Below, piece after piece: positions 37,421-51,700 of a stretch of DNA of 64,000 nt. Position 1 is the stretch's first letter. Each line of letters begins with the position of its first letter. The notes under the pieces were generated by a model. That model had not been told where the DNA came from and made no database searches. It was given only the letters and a program-made list of their open reading frames with translations. Origin of the DNA: Trichostrongylus colubriformis (Eukaryota; Nematoda; Chromadorea; Rhabditida; Trichostrongylidae). The position numbers and the translations under genes were made by a program. The stretch spans positions 51,602,873 to 51,666,872 of the forward strand of contig OZ022257.1 in NCBI GenBank assembly GCA_963978905.1, read 5' to 3'.

Positions 37421-37629
37421 CTGTTCAAGCCAAAAAAGGATCCTACATGAACTTCTAATTGCATTAGATATCTCGATATTATATCTTGGTTATTCTCGGT
37501 AATTCTGTCCTGTTCACTTGAAGTGTCTTAACTAATATCATGTCACAATCCCATGAAACTATCAGATTGTTTTAAGGTCCCTTCACAATGTTAGAATTCC
37601 GAATAAGTGCCTTTTGTTCAAGTCCATGC

Positions 37630-37635
37630 AATAAA
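37630..37635 (+). other. Candidate polyadenylation signal of gene B
   Basis: AATAAA about 210 nt after the TAA at 37418-37420; there is no other good candidate nearby. Confidence 0.5.
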
Positions 37636-38260
37636 AACGTTTATAAACGTTGTACTGTAGGAATTCGCAGAGCAGTCCTTTTAGGAAACCTTCCCGTTCT
37701 TTCAAATGCATTTCATTCTTGAAGGTCCAAAAGAAAAGTGAAAACGCTTCTGGAAGACTCTGTCAGGACAATGGACAGTAGAGATAAGGTATAATACGCG
37801 AGCGCTGGGTATGGTAACGTACAGAGTGACCTCCAGTCGATGGTAACGTGCAGTGGGATTGCGGTATTGCGGTACTCATTTTTAGCTGTAAGGCGCGTCA
37901 TCTGTCGGCAGGTCTCAGCCAGGAAGAGCACTCAGCAGGGAGGCTATGGGGTGCAACTAATATTAGTTATGAACTTAATTGCATTCAACACAGTAATCTA
38001 AAAGTCCACACAGCTGATTCAATGACATGTTCACAAATTTAGAACATAAACTTCTAAGTAATATGAAAGAACTAATGAAAATGTGCTTTAAAAACGCTAA
38101 CAAGTCTATGGTAGCACAGACGGATATCATGTTTTTACACCGATGGCAGAGTAGTCAGGAGCAACTACAGACATTACGACATAAATGATTTACTTTATCT
38201 CATCTCATATCTTGATTATTTGTTGAACGATAGCTGTTGTATTTTCGCCAGTGACATATA
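37636..38260. other. Intergenic, nothing recognised
   Basis: Becomes AT-rich toward 38000. The last part may be the decayed 5' end of the reverse transcriptase relic that follows, but I see no motif in it. Confidence 0.4.
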
Positions 38261-38733
38261 TTAGCAGAAAAAGGTGTACCCCAAGAAGGCAACATTAGTC
38301 CTTTGTTACCTGATCTAACATTGTGAATAATAGAGTATAATTATGCTAGACAACAAAGGATTGAAGAAATGGATTATTTACTTCTTATCGATACTTGGAT
38401 AACCTTCTAGTCATGCATAACTATGCAGAAGCGGAAGTAGAAGCCAGATTAAAAGTAGTTTACGATAATATTCTGGAATTAAAAAAGATCAATAAAACAG
38501 AACTTAGCAGTAACTACTTAGACCTAAAAATAGACCTAGTCAATAAAGTAATTGAAACCGCACTATACGATAAAGCAGATGATTTTGATGTTAAGGTCTT
38601 AAGATTTTCTCACATTAGCGCCAATATATCCGAAATAATTAAAGGCTCCGTAATTTATACAGAAACCTTAAGAGCTGCAAATACTCGCTCCAAGATTGAA
38701 AGCTTCATACAGAAAACTAATTTATGGTTCTAA
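38261..38733 (+). pseudogene. AT-rich reverse transcriptase relic (Penelope-like/YDK-type)
   Basis: One frame at 38261-38323 reads KGVPQEGNISPLLPDLTL, the RT motif around the conserved PQG and SPLL, and then hits TGA. After a frame change, 38365-38733 is open for over 120 codons, beginning with YRYLDNLLV, which corresponds to the catalytic YxDD box with the second Asp replaced by Asn. Downstream lie NYLDLKI and ALYDKADDF, in the order expected for the region after the catalytic box in Penelope-like and related RTs (recalled pattern). Codon use is strongly AT-biased compared with the nearby genes, which suggests an origin distinct from the host genes or a different element history. Broken by at least one stop and one frameshift and missing the 5' portion. 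Confidence 0.6.
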
Positions 38734-39269
38734 TACTGAAAGGTAATGAGTATCCAGAGGATTTTGTTATGGCCAATATTATAAAGTGTCTATAAAGGAA
38801 TAAATATGTATGTTACAAAATCTCTATAGCAAACAATGTTAAAACCATTACTAGTTTTGTAAGAAAGTTTATTTGTTGTGTCAATGATCAGTAGTTACGT
38901 ACAGCTCCATTCCTGTAGTAAAATTCTTACAATATCTTCATCTAAAGTCATTTAGATACTTATCATTCACAATAAATTCTTTACTTTCATAACCTCCTAT
39001 TGCATAACCATTTGCGCTTTTTATTGTTTCGCTGCCCCATGGCCATTTATCTGACCTATTATTAGCTGTGTATCGAACCTAATAATTTCAAATGTGTGGC
39101 CTGTTTCTCTTCTTTTGCATTCTAGCTACTTTCATTTTTAAAATTTAACATTTCACTTCAACCCCTTTTACCTTATTCCCTCCTCGTTTCTAGTTTCTGT
39201 TCCAATCTCTAGTTTCCGATTATTTTCTTCCTCTATAATCATATACAAACTTCTTCACAAAATTGCTTT

Positions 39270-39312
39270 TTCACCAACCCCACCTCACTGAGGAGCCTCA
39301 GGGGTTGGTGAA
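39270..39312. other. Strong 43-nt hairpin
   Basis: TTCACCAACCCC pairs perfectly with GGGGTTGGTGAA, with an inner TGAGG...CCTCA pairing, standing out in AT-rich sequence. Role unknown; too short for a microRNA precursor. Confidence 0.5.
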
Positions 39313-41417
39313 GTCGTCTGAGGTTAGAGGCCCTTTAGGGAAATTCAGGCTATCAGTAGGTGAGACTGTGAGAGTATCTGTTATATCATAAATGCATCCT
39401 AAAAATCAAGATTCAAGAAAATTACATCTGCATGATATTGGTCGAATTCATTGTAGAATAGATAACACGCTTCATTTGCGTTAGCGAGGCTACCGCGGGA
39501 ACCCTTTCACTACATGTGCAGTACTACGAATGTGGTTCTCCATTTTTCTTGACCATGATCTCAGCTGGTACGCAAAGAAGCCTGTCATTTTCCAGTATGT
39601 TATGTGCCACACTTCCAGTTGAATATTTTCATTATTAGCGTCGTTATGGTGTCGTTCTGACGTCATTTACCATCTCATTTCATGTAAGTAAGTAAGAAGG
39701 GGGATTCGCATGGAGCCATCCTTTCGGGGGACTGGGAAGAGGGCCGTACTTTTCAAAAATTTTCCTCCCTCGACGCAACGTTTTACTCTATCAGCAGATG
39801 TCTTATAGGTAAAGTTAAGAAGGCATTATGCGGTGAGCGGATTTCCGCACAAGCCCAGCCCTTTTTGTGGGAGAAGCTAGGCTTGATTCTTATGTGCTCT
39901 GTACGCTTACGTCAGCCTCTGCTCAATTCTAACTTGCCCGACCTCTCCAGGATGAATTCAGGTAAAAATGCATTATGCGGTGAGAGACAGACAGACACAC
40001 ACACACACCCACACACAGGCAGACAAACAAACACACCAAACTTCTGCTTTATATATATAGAGTATGGTAGCTGAATTAACCCACAGTTCTGCAGGCATCA
40101 ACGGTGGGATACAAAATGGGGTCATCTAATTCTTTTGGATGAACAGAAATAAACGAACCTACTGTGTATTGTTCTACCACATGATTGCGCAGTACTATGC
40201 GCTAGCCCCATGAAGTAGGACCACCTGTTCTCAAACCTTTAGGTAAATTCGATACCTAACCGAAAATTTAGATTTCACTTTTATTGATGCACCCACCAAG
40301 CAATATGTTCCAGTATCCAATCTCGCATATCTCAAGCGACGAATTCGACCGATAGTAGCTGATAATGCCAACTTTGGAAAAGTTCCTCCTTTGCAACCAC
40401 TTAGCCATGGCTGCCTTCCGATAATCGCTTCTACATCCTTTGTATAGTAGCATTTTTGATCTACATATAGACACTGGCTCTATCACTGGCTGTATAGTAG
40501 CATCTTTGATCTATAGACAATGCAAATTTTTGATTGGTCTCCCATCCCAGCTTGGGCGCTCGTTGGCAAAATTCCTCCCTTAATATTATCCATATCGTCC
40601 CTCATCTTCATACTCTTCCAGACTACCCATCACGATTTGAGCTTCGCTCACATTAGGTACGTTCAGCACAGCTTGATCATTGCTTACATGTACCAGTTTT
40701 ATTTCTGTTGTTCTACTGGAAACGAGATATGAATTTTTGTAGTGAACATCGCCCATACACAGTCATGCCTCGCACTTCACGCGACATCTCTAACATCTTA
40801 CCAGAAACCCAGCGCCGACTTTACCTTCGTCTTGGTTGTTTATAATGAAACCAGTTGAGCTATCGCACAGTTCTGCACGAATAACACGATGATAATGATC
40901 AACCGATATCGAAGAAGTCCATATCGCATGACTTCACATTGTGATGAGCGCAGTACTAACGATAAGCGCTTCCTCAACTGGTCTCCCTACAAAGTCCTGT
41001 CACTTTTTGGTATTACACGTAGCATAAAAGCTGTAGGATTTCCGTTTATTTCTTCTGTATAACGAAGTACGTTCAGTCGCCGAACCTTAAGAAATTGAAG
41101 AGGGTAAGTGGGTGATAAAGGATCCCTAAAGATGTCACTCACGTGAAAACTAGGGGTCTACAGGCCCATCTGTGGCAAAATACTCCGCGAAAAAAGCGCC
41201 CCTAAGCTGTGGTGAGGCGACTTTTTTAAGGTGCTACTGGAGTTAAGGGGGTAGGGGGGCAGTGCAACCCTCAGTTTAATATATTCGATTGAAAAATGAC
41301 TATAAAACTTTTCATTCATCACTGAGTGTTCATTATGGCATTATGACGCGTTAACCGATTACACATGTGAGAACATAAGGATGCACTCAAATTATCTCAC
41401 GAATCAATTAGCAATAA
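39313..41417. other. Intergenic, nothing recognised
   Basis: Contains a CA-type microsatellite near 39985-40030 and a repeated short block ATTATGCGGTGAG (about 39826 and 39971). No exon chain on either strand. Confidence 0.4.
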
Positions 41418-41659
41418 AATTCGAGGGTCAAATCAAGTCGGGGGGGGGGAGACGCAACTTTGCGTCGACGTTTCACCCACGTTAAAGCTTCTTTCCCTCC
41501 CTAGGCTTAGGCTAAAACTGATGAGACCTATGCTTTGACATATGCTTTTTTATGCAGAAGAAGGAGATATCAATTTTAGCCTAAGCCTAGGGAGGGAAAG
41601 GGGTTTCGACGTCGACGCAAAATTGCGTCTCCCCCCGGACTTGATTTGACCCAAATTCG
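41418..41659. mobile_element. 242-bp foldback MITE
   Basis: Arms of about 95 bp are inverted: AATTCGAGGGTCAAATCAAG at the left, CTTGATTTGACCCAAATTCG at the right, with GACGCAA...TTGCGTC and CCCTCCCTAGGCTTAGGC blocks mirrored. No coding sequence. A run of nine Gs lies in the left arm. Confidence 0.7.
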
Positions 41660-42754
41660 ATACGCGCAATGAAAGTAATCGATAATCATGGCTACTAAAA
41701 AGTAGGCTATGATGTGTCCTGCAAATAAGCTATGCAAAGAAAGGGAAAGAAAAACAGTAATAAAGTACAAACTGATCGTAGATCAAACTGAAAAATCGAT
41801 TAGGAAAAAGGTCGAAGGTAGATGTCAACAAAATGACGATAAAAGCACCAGTATCGGACGAATAATAACAAATAATAAATGATGATGACGTCACTCTCGT
41901 AAGCGATCTATCGCTGGATCCGCAAAGGCATAGATGAGAGGAGCAAAAATGGATGATGAAATGAAAAAATAGTAAAAAGAAGTAAAAAGAGCACGGTGAA
42001 GGCAAAGCACGCTTGAAGCAGCGAACGACAAAGTGTGGATACAAGGCGAGCAACGAAAAAATAACAACGAAAAGAACCGCCCTTTCATAGAAAATCATGC
42101 TTACATATACTGGTGTGAAACCATGCACAGTCCATTACTTCGAAAGTGGCATCCCTGCGGGGTGTGTCCTATTCTGTGACTATTTTTGATAATTTGTTAA
42201 GGCAAACCCAGCGCATCTGGCAAATGAAAAAAACATAACGTAAAGCAAACGTAAACTACGTACAGACACACACGCACAAATACAAAGCCACCGTAACCCG
42301 CAGGCTGTGAGAACGCGTAACAAACAGTAAACAACGCAGCGATCATGATAGCCGTGAGGTTTTGGGTGAGGTCGTGGGTGTGAGGGAGGTTTTATGATCA
42401 CATGTTGACAAGGAATAATTACCCGAATGATTAGCAAACAAAATGCAAAATGATAATCAAAGACAGTACGACAAGTAGAAGACATGGAGATGAAAAGGCT
42501 AATGAAGCGGACGCGGATCCACACGATGTAGATCACAAACGATCGATGACGCCATCGATAATCAATGACTTAGTGAAGAGGCGAGTAGAAAAGGTGAGAA
42601 TAATAGACAATGCGGCACCTACAGCATTTTGCACTCATTGTGAATGGGCGTGGTTATCCGCTGATCCAGACCAATACGACTGAATGAAGCAGGCGTCATC
42701 TCAAGGAGATAAACTATGGGATAGTGATGATAACATCCAAAGGATCACTCCAGT
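41660..42754. other. Region downstream of the transporter gene
   Basis: Lies 3' of the minus-strand transporter stop. No canonical AATAAA close to the stop was seen on the minus strand, and the frames here (for example 41730-42128 -) have no family motif. It probably holds the 3' UTR. Confidence 0.35.
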
Positions 42755-45700
42755 TTACTGATCCTCTCCAAATGCTTCCGGTAGTCGATCCGGAATCGAA
42801 AGGTCTGCTAGGTCTTGTAGAATCGAATCGTTACGGCTTTCCTAAATAAGGCAGAGGTTAGAGACGCAAACATCTGTGACAATACGCTTGAAAAATCAGT
42901 AATTTTGAAATTACTTACATTTCGTGGAATACTAATCTGGGGGCACGGAGAAACCATACGACGCTGACTTCCAGCTGGATATCGCCGTCGACTAAATACA
43001 TCTACTAACAAAACGTGAAACTGATCAATCAATAGTGTCGATTCTAACCCTTGATTGTTCTCCGTGGAATCCTCTTCCTTCTCTGGGATAGGTATGCTAT
43101 TCTCGTCGGCAGCCGTTACTGGTTGTTCGTGTAAGGAAATGCTTCGAGTATGCGGTCCAGACAATCCCCAACCGTAGCAGGCTTTTTGTTCCGTTCGAAG
43201 GAATGTTACGGCATCCTGGAATGCACACTTGAGCATCATGAAATAAGCTTTCCTCCGAATTTCGAAGAGGAATCTTGGCATCACCGTGAGAAAGCACAAT
43301 CAGATACATCCACGAAACCGGCTTTAAAGGCATACCACGCGATAATCATATTAGTGGCTTACTTTCTTGGGGCAACTAGGTCCTTGGATAACTAATCCCG
43401 CCGCAACTTTATCGCGGCTGCACGGTGTCCCCTCACGGTGTTGTGCCCGCTTGAATACAACCGAGCCACGCCCACCCAACCAAATCACAGCTGGTCTTAG
43501 ACGAACAATTTCCACGTGACGCTCACGTGGAGGATGAAACTCGTATCAAGAGAAGATAATCTTATGACACAGCCATTTCGATGAAGAAAGCAGCTTCCAC
43601 AATGGATATGGTTCGTCTAAGGGCGGGTGTGATTTGGTTGTGTGGGCGTGGCTCGGTTATGTTCAGGCAGGCACAACACCGTGAGGGTGCATCGTGCAGC
43701 CGCAACGAAGATGCAGTCTGAGCAGTTATCCAAGGGCCTACTTGCCCCAAGAAAGTAAACCACTAATCTGATTATCGCGTGGTGTGCCTTTAACTTACTG
43801 AAGTAAAATTTCACGCCCATGCTAACCAAGGGTGGCGGTAAACGCTACTGGTAGGTTTCCGTAGGAGACTACTGAATTTAAGGCAGGTTTTTAAAGATCA
43901 AAATTCAGAAAAAAAATCGTTCAAAAATCAAAAACTTCAAAATCATAAGCAGCAGGCTCTACAAATAATGGTGAAGCAGAGGATGAGCATGCTCTGTCTC
44001 ACTACGATATCGATAGAAGTTAGGCCTTTTTAAGGATACGAATACTACGACTCTTAGGATATCGACGAATATCGAATGGTTATCGATTTGATGTGAGGTA
44101 CCAGAAATTTCCAGCGGATCAAATTATCTATGCGAAGTTAGCCAAAGGATGAAACCTATACGAACTTACATCTAACGTTTCCGGCAGCGGTTTTTCGCTG
44201 GTCTCCGGTAGTACGCTGACCAGCATACCAGCGAACAGCGAGAAGATGGCGAATATGATCATCGGTGTAATTGGTAGTGAGTTGATTGACAGCAGCGCTA
44301 TGTATGACGAGACACCAGAGCCAAATCGAGCCACCTGAAATCAATCAGCATCAATTGCATTTGCCTGGAACTCGCTTGACCATTATAGCTTCACTGGTGA
44401 CTCCCTTCACTGGAAGGACTGCAATAGAATCCGGTCACCGCCACAAAGGGACGTTGTGGTGGAGGCAGAAATTCTCATGTTTCCTATGGAGTTAAATAAA
44501 GGCTCGTCGACTGGACTCTTGACCCCGCGTAGGAGGCTCGAGCCAACCATTACCTACTGCAGCATGTTCACGCTCCTTTTGAATAGACATGGATTTGGCC
44601 GTGCCTGTCGCACAAATCCAGGCAGCATCCAGCTGACCAACCTACCCCGCTTCCCTAGTACCCATCCGCTAATGACTCCATAACCCTTCGCAATCTGTTC
44701 GTCGTTTATGCCTGATATGCTGAGCCGACCCAGTGGGTACTTATCGCACATATCGATAGGACCACTGCGCTTCCCATGCTCATGGAATAAGTAGTCAATA
44801 CTGAATAATAATACTCACCATGGATGTCATTCCTACAGCTGAGTTACGTATGATCGTTGGATACAGTTCAGAAGTGAAGATGTATAGAATGTTGAAGGCA
44901 CCCTGTAAATCGATTCTGGTCATCTATTCTATCCACATGAAAAAACTACTCGTATCCCGTAACATACCTGAATACATATCTTGCCGATCATCATAAAAGA
45001 AAGCGCGAACATGAAATTCTCGCTGATCACCGCCACCATCGCCACTATGATTGAGATCCCACCACAGACCAACGTCATCATTTGCGCCCTATAGACATAA
45101 TGTAATTGTTCGTCCATCAATAAGCAATCGATAAAGTCATCCACTCACTTCTTCCGTCCAAATTTCATCAGCCACACACAGCAGAAGAGTGTCGGAATTT
45201 CTATTGCACCTGCGACGGCGTTGTTCAAGAAAAAGTTACCCGTGAACAAAACTCGGCCCGGTGCTGATTGATCGGACAGTGCTGAAAATATACAGGTGCG
45301 AGTGGTGATGAGGAGACGAATCTCAGGAGAAGGGCGTGAATAGCGGAGGCGCGTAACAACGAGGCGCGGCACAAACTGGACCTATTGACCATATCTCATC
45401 ACAAGTGTTTCCTACCACGAATATAAGATCAATGGGGTAGCAGTTTTGATTTCAAATGGAATTCGCTTATTGGAGACCTCTGTGCATATTGGAACAGATT
45501 TCTCCCAAAACTCAAAAAATTCACCTATTTTTTTCCTTTAGGGATACAAATTCTCGTGTGTGTACCCTTATGTCAGGATTGTCGCACCGCGGCATGTCGC
45601 AAGCGAAGCAAGGCGGACGAGCTAAAGGCGCCATGTTGTTGGGTCCCGGAGCGATTACAAGTCAACTGTGTATCGCGCCCAAAGCATTACCGTGTAATCG

Positions 45701-48700
45701 TTCTAAGACCCAACAACCGCCACGCGCATAGCTTGTACACACTGCGTCGCACGCCGCTCGTCGACTTGCGACAATCCTGACATAAGCGACACACCCCGAA
45801 TTCTCACTGCATCGGAGTAGGGAGTTTTCTTCCTTTCGGATTCACCCAAGCACCTACATATGCATTAGGCACTACGACAGGATTTTGTGCCGCTTTGACT
45901 TGCTGAGCGAGAATGGCGACGAGCTGCCGCAGCAACACTGCTCCAACGTCTCGCACGAATTGATAAAGCTTCTCATATATGAGCACTCGTATATGAAAAA
46001 ATATGGGTTGGCCCAGCGTGTCAAAAGAAACCCACCAATGACTAAACCATAGTAAACAAGAGCTGTAGCCATGAATACAATGCAGACGGTGACGGTTCGA
46101 AAACGCAGCTCCGGTGTCTTGAATAGGTCCAGCATACCAACTTTCCCCTGAAAGAGAAAATTTACTCTTATTATATTCCTACTATCTCTGAAACATGAAG
46201 CCAAATTCAACTAGCGCTTCGTAACACAGTCCTGAATCTACATAGCTGTACATAGTTTTTTTCCGCATATCACTACCCTTTCAATCAATTTGAGGTTCCA
46301 GTACATTCTCTTAGGCTCTCTCATGCTGCGTTCATGCTCGGCGACGCGATCGCTGCAATCAATACTCAGTCATTACCTTCTTGTTCAGCCTCTTCTCCCG
46401 ATGGCATACCAGTTCGAGATCGGAAGGTAAAGAACCTTTGTTGATTCGGCACATATTGAAGGGAAACGGTGGTGTTCTATAAAATCATACTTCAAGTACA
46501 CAGAATAACAGAAGTCGTCTACTGATTGAAATGAAGCTTGTATGCTTACCTGCAGGCTTTCCGAATCACCTCTTCGGCCTCGTTCACCCGTTCCTTAACC
46601 ATTAACCACCGTGGTGATTCCGGGAGGGAACAGATCAACAGTACAGCACCAAAATGTAAACCAGCAGCGATCACCTGAAACGTTTAAAGACAGTGTTCGC
46701 GATAATATGGGTGACAGGGAACGCCAAAAGAAGGCATGCACTGAAAAATTACGGGGCTGAAAGGCCGATGTATGGCGAAATCCCCCGCAAAAGGCGCCCC
46801 CTTGAGCTGTGGCGGAGGCGGCCTCGTCAGGGCAAGCCGCCTTGGACAAGGGCAGCCCGCCTCCAGGCGACGTGATTAGGGGTTGGTCACGGTGCGGTTG
46901 GTCAAGGAGATCGGCAGGATTGAATGTATCGAGCGCGCTTTCTCACTTTTAGCTTAAAACTGACCACATGCAAATAGATGCTGTCGCATTTCCGAACATC
47001 CCTTCATGCTTACGTCTTGGTAATGCCAGTGGAAAACCTATGCGGACTACCCGCGTCTTGACGGAAAGGTCGTCCGCGCCCAGAACCAATGGTGGGAAGG
47101 GGTTCTATTTCTTCAGTTTTTGGCCACTTCCATTCGTTTTTTCTCCACTTTCCTGTTACTAGGCATCTCGGCTTTCATATTGACTACTTCTTATACTTCT
47201 CGTCCGAATTTTCCCGAAAGCTGCCTTTAAGGGTCAGTAGTTCACTTGATGAACTACATATACATCATAAACGCATTCTCAATCCTCTAGAAAATAACTT
47301 CAATTTCTAAATTTCATGCTTTTGCCACCAAAACATTTTTCAAAGGCCTGGAACAACCGTTGTCGATGTCTTCCTCACCTGTACGGTCTTCCAACTTTTC
47401 GCCAAATACGCTATAAGTGCCAGAAGGGCATAACCCATCGCCCATGGAACTTGTAGCATACTGCCAACCATCGCTCGATATCTAGTACCTGAACAGTCAC
47501 TGACAGTATACACAGTAGAAGTAGTATGTCACATCTTAGGAATTGAAAAAAAAGCTTTTCTACAACTTTCCAGTCTACAATAAGCACGTTACCCATAGTA
47601 TTCATATTGATGAACATCACTTACCCGTGATCTCCATACAAAGCGTATAGGCGGCAAGATCAGCTGCTTCATTACAAATAGCACTGCAGAATCGGATGAA
47701 AAGGAACATCGGATAGTAGGTCGTGTAGGGTAGAAATACACCAAACATCGACGACAATATTCCAAATCCTATTACTGTAGGTTTGCGGCCAAAGCTAAAG
47801 CATGAAGGTAGATGTCAGCTCCGTAAATACCGGAAAAGTCATGCATATTAGTCAACTAGACCAGCGAGGTCAAATGAAGGGCGTGTCTGGACAATCGAAT
47901 TGCGTCACCGCAAAGTACCGCGCACGTTGAGTGCCTCGCTGGTGCCGCCGTGAATCAATCGCACGCCAAGGGGTGCGACAATGGCCTCCTCGCGTGGCGT
48001 GACACAATCCGAGTGCCCTGACGCACACGCTCATTTAAGAGCCTCACTAACCTCTACGCAACTCAAAAATTCACTTACTTGTCGCTAGCCATTCCTCCCA
48101 CCACACAGCCGACCAGATATCCGAATGAATAGAACAAATGTGCGTGTCCTTTCATAAAGTAATCATCACAGACCAAATTCCAATCCGTTACAATGGTCTC
48201 GTGCATCACCTGAAAATCAAGCGTTTATCGGCCGAGCACTATCAGGTCATTCCGCTGCACGTACATCGGTTTTGTAATGGAATCGTTCGCACTTCTTCTT
48301 CTCTGCACTGTCTTTCCATGCACTTTGTACAGCTTCCATCAGTGGCATCTTTCGTAGCTCTTTATATCGCTCCACCGGACGCGAATAATAATGACACTGG
48401 AAGTAATGAAAATCGAAGGACATAACCTTATAAGCTGTACTTTTGGTGACAAATATTTAATTTCGATTCTAAAATCCCAAGTATTCACTGATTTTCAGGC
48501 GAACAGTTCCGAGGCAATGTTCTCTTGCAGAAATGTCGCCCTAGCCATTTTCAAATCGCGAGCAAATTTGAAATTCCTCAACAAATTAGGAGACGGACTT
48601 GAAGCATGGAATTGTAACTAACACGGTCACATATCATTTTATTCAATGTTCCGTTGACGAAGCCAAGTCATTAGGCACTTTATTAGGTCACTCACAGAAT

Positions 48701-51700
48701 CACGTGTATATGCTCCAATTCTACCATTCACATTCGGAAAAACGAAAGAGATGTTCTGCACGTCTTGTAGTCCCCATTCATAGACAGTCGTATCGTTAGG
48801 ATCGTCAAACCCAGGCACCTGGAACAAATCATAATGATGGCTCCAAACTCAAGCATTGAATATACCAGATCGATACATATAAAACCGGAAAATACAATGA
48901 ATCAGTTCGCGAAGAGTCAAACTTCTGCCTAATTTTTTTGTTCTATTATACAATGCGAAATACAGAACCTTCTTCCATACCGACCTATTTAACTAGTATG
49001 ACGAAATGTGTACAGTAGCGGATCCAACCGCAATGCCACTGTGGTATTGAATGAAAATGGGTGGCGAATGCAAAAATAATTTATTGATTGCAAATTCCTT
49101 TCTTTTCTCTATAGCTTGAATTGGAATACCCAATAAACTGTTCCAGTGTCCCTTTTCTAAGCAGGCTCGACTATTATGACGAATTAGTTGGCCACATCGA
49201 TGCGCAACGTGTGCCATTAGAGCAGACAATTCCTGTCGCATCGTCGAGCGTGCGACTAGAGCCGTAGGAGCGGGTGGCGCCTAATGTAATTCGGACCTCA
49301 GGCAATACAGGGCCTTCCCCCTGATTCTGGAACTAGTCGTTTTCAAACAATGCTACATACGGCGCCCCCAAGCGAAACCATATCCGCGCTTCGTTGTAGG
49401 CGCCTCAACCCAACCACATATGCCGCCCTAGCTCGCACGAAGTCACGCGTCACACGGGGTCATGCGATTCCCTGTGCTAATGCACATATTCGGCACCGAT
49501 CCATTGAGAGGATTTGCCATCAACGTCCACCCCACACTCATAGAAAAAGCCATTACAGGGAAGCGGGTCGACTACCGAGCGGAACATTCCTCCTATCTTC
49601 CTACCGGGTCACGGGCGGTTTCTAACTCGGAGTTTCTCCGACCAACTTGAGCAACGTTTAAAGAAATCGTCCACGGAAAATGAGTTTTTGTGTTACCCAT
49701 ATGTTTATGTTGTATTTGCCTAATGTTGGCCTCATGCAAAATTTCACGCGAAAAAATGTGAATCTGGCTGAGGTACAGCACCAAAAAGTGCGGTCCCAGT
49801 GGGCGGGGCCTCCGTGTAAAAGCCTCGTCCCGTCTTCCGCCGCCGTTGGGAACGGAGAGTGGGACTGTTTACGTTACCTTCTGTTCCTACAATGCGTCTC
49901 CGACCACGGCGGACGCGGTACGAGGCTTTTACACGGAGGCCCCGCCCACTGGAACCGCACTTTGTGGTGCTGTATCTCAGCCAGATTCACATTTTTTCGC
50001 GCGAAATTTTGCATGAGGCCAACATTAGGCAAATACAACATAAATATATGGGTGACACAAGAACTCATTTTCCGTGGACGATTCCTTTAAACCGTAAGTA
50101 GTGATAAATTATCCAAATTTTTAATAAATGCTGCAACAGACAAAAAGAGCACTAATATAGCACCCACCTGACACCAGTGCTCTGGATCATACAACATATA
50201 AACGATATTCAGGTTAAACATTGCATGCGGTATTTGTTGCATTGCGATCAGAACATAAATCCAGATCTGCCACCAAGAGCATCCACCAATGATGTTAAGA
50301 ATTCCTGAAAAGCAAATGATTAACTTTCTGGGTTACTCATCACCAGTCGGTCTTGTATCTTCAACTATGCTGGTACCAACACCTCCTGCTTCCTGAATCT
50401 TTTGGGTTTCAGAAGATTTGATGCATGCCAATGAGACCTCCGAGACTCCACCTCCCCCGTCTTCTAGGACTGGCAGGGTCTCGAAAGCAATTTCAGCTCC
50501 CAATCCTTCACATTTCACGCCCATTAAATCGCCGCTATACCATGGTAATCGAGATTCGTCGTGCTACATCGCCCCCGTCCGCAATGTCACATAAATCACC
50601 GTGTTTATTCTTCGCTCTCGTTGAGATTGATGCAATGTTTACGATTGACCCGACCTCCGAGCACCTGTTTTTTCAACCGCACCTCTTATTCTCGGAAATT
50701 TTTTTTGTCGAGTGCCACTCCCGCTAATTTGGTTTCTATTGTCGCCATGCTTCCTTTAGCCAATGAAACTTGCACATGATGTATGTAAGCCAAACGAGCC
50801 TTATATGACAGCATAAGATCATTTTGAACTCGATTCAAAACACGCGCTCAAACCGTGTCTGATCCTAACTGCGCTTTTGCAACGCCCACTTGTCAAAACC
50901 CGAAACATGATGCCCCTTCTCATTGATTCTCTTCGTAAACGTCTAATTGCGCCCACTGCGGTATGCTGTAGCGACTAAACCAAGCCGTGGCCTTTGCCCA
51001 ACCCTTCACCGCCAGTCGGTCATTTCAAAAAAGGTCGAGTCATGCGTGCCGCCATGGGGCCATGCTAAGTAGCACAGAATGCGCCTCTCAACGCCAGTTG
51101 CGCCACGCATGATCTTCTCGAACGCAAGAGTTCATTTTACAGGGAATTCTTTCTCCACTCTTGAATACTCAAATTACCCCTCGTACCGCCTTCAAACACA
51201 GACGATTACCATACCGGGTGCTCAATGATGTAGGTCACAATGTTCGAATTGTGACAGAGCTGCCCCACGTCGCGCAAATACATCCCTTCGCGCGCGGCCA
51301 ACTACCAATGGAAAGATCAAGACGAATCTCGCGATCGGTGACCCAATGCCAGTGTCCTAGTCTACATCCAATGCTCGATTTGCGTTCTTCATTCGTCTCC
51401 TCTCCAGCCTGCTATGTAGGAGTGTGTATCGTTATGTCGGCATTTCCCGAATCTTCTACTTGGAATGGATTCACCAGCCACAAACCTCAAAGACAATGGC
51501 AGATCCATTGCAAAAACTGGAGAGCACTTACCTTCAAAGTCAACTGGATCAGTGAATCGTCGCTCTCGTTTCGTGTCTTCACGGTATTTCTGTTGCATTC
51601 GCTGATGTTGTTCACGAATTTCTCGAGTAGAGAACGATGGTTTTTGTTGCCGCCTGTAAATGTAAAGTTTTGTCAGTAATCATTTTATCGAGCACTTTCC

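Noticed and set aside
41510..41540. CTGATGAG block as a hammerhead ribozyme core
   Set aside because: No GAAA partner at the expected distance and no supporting stems; it lies in the loop of a foldback MITE.
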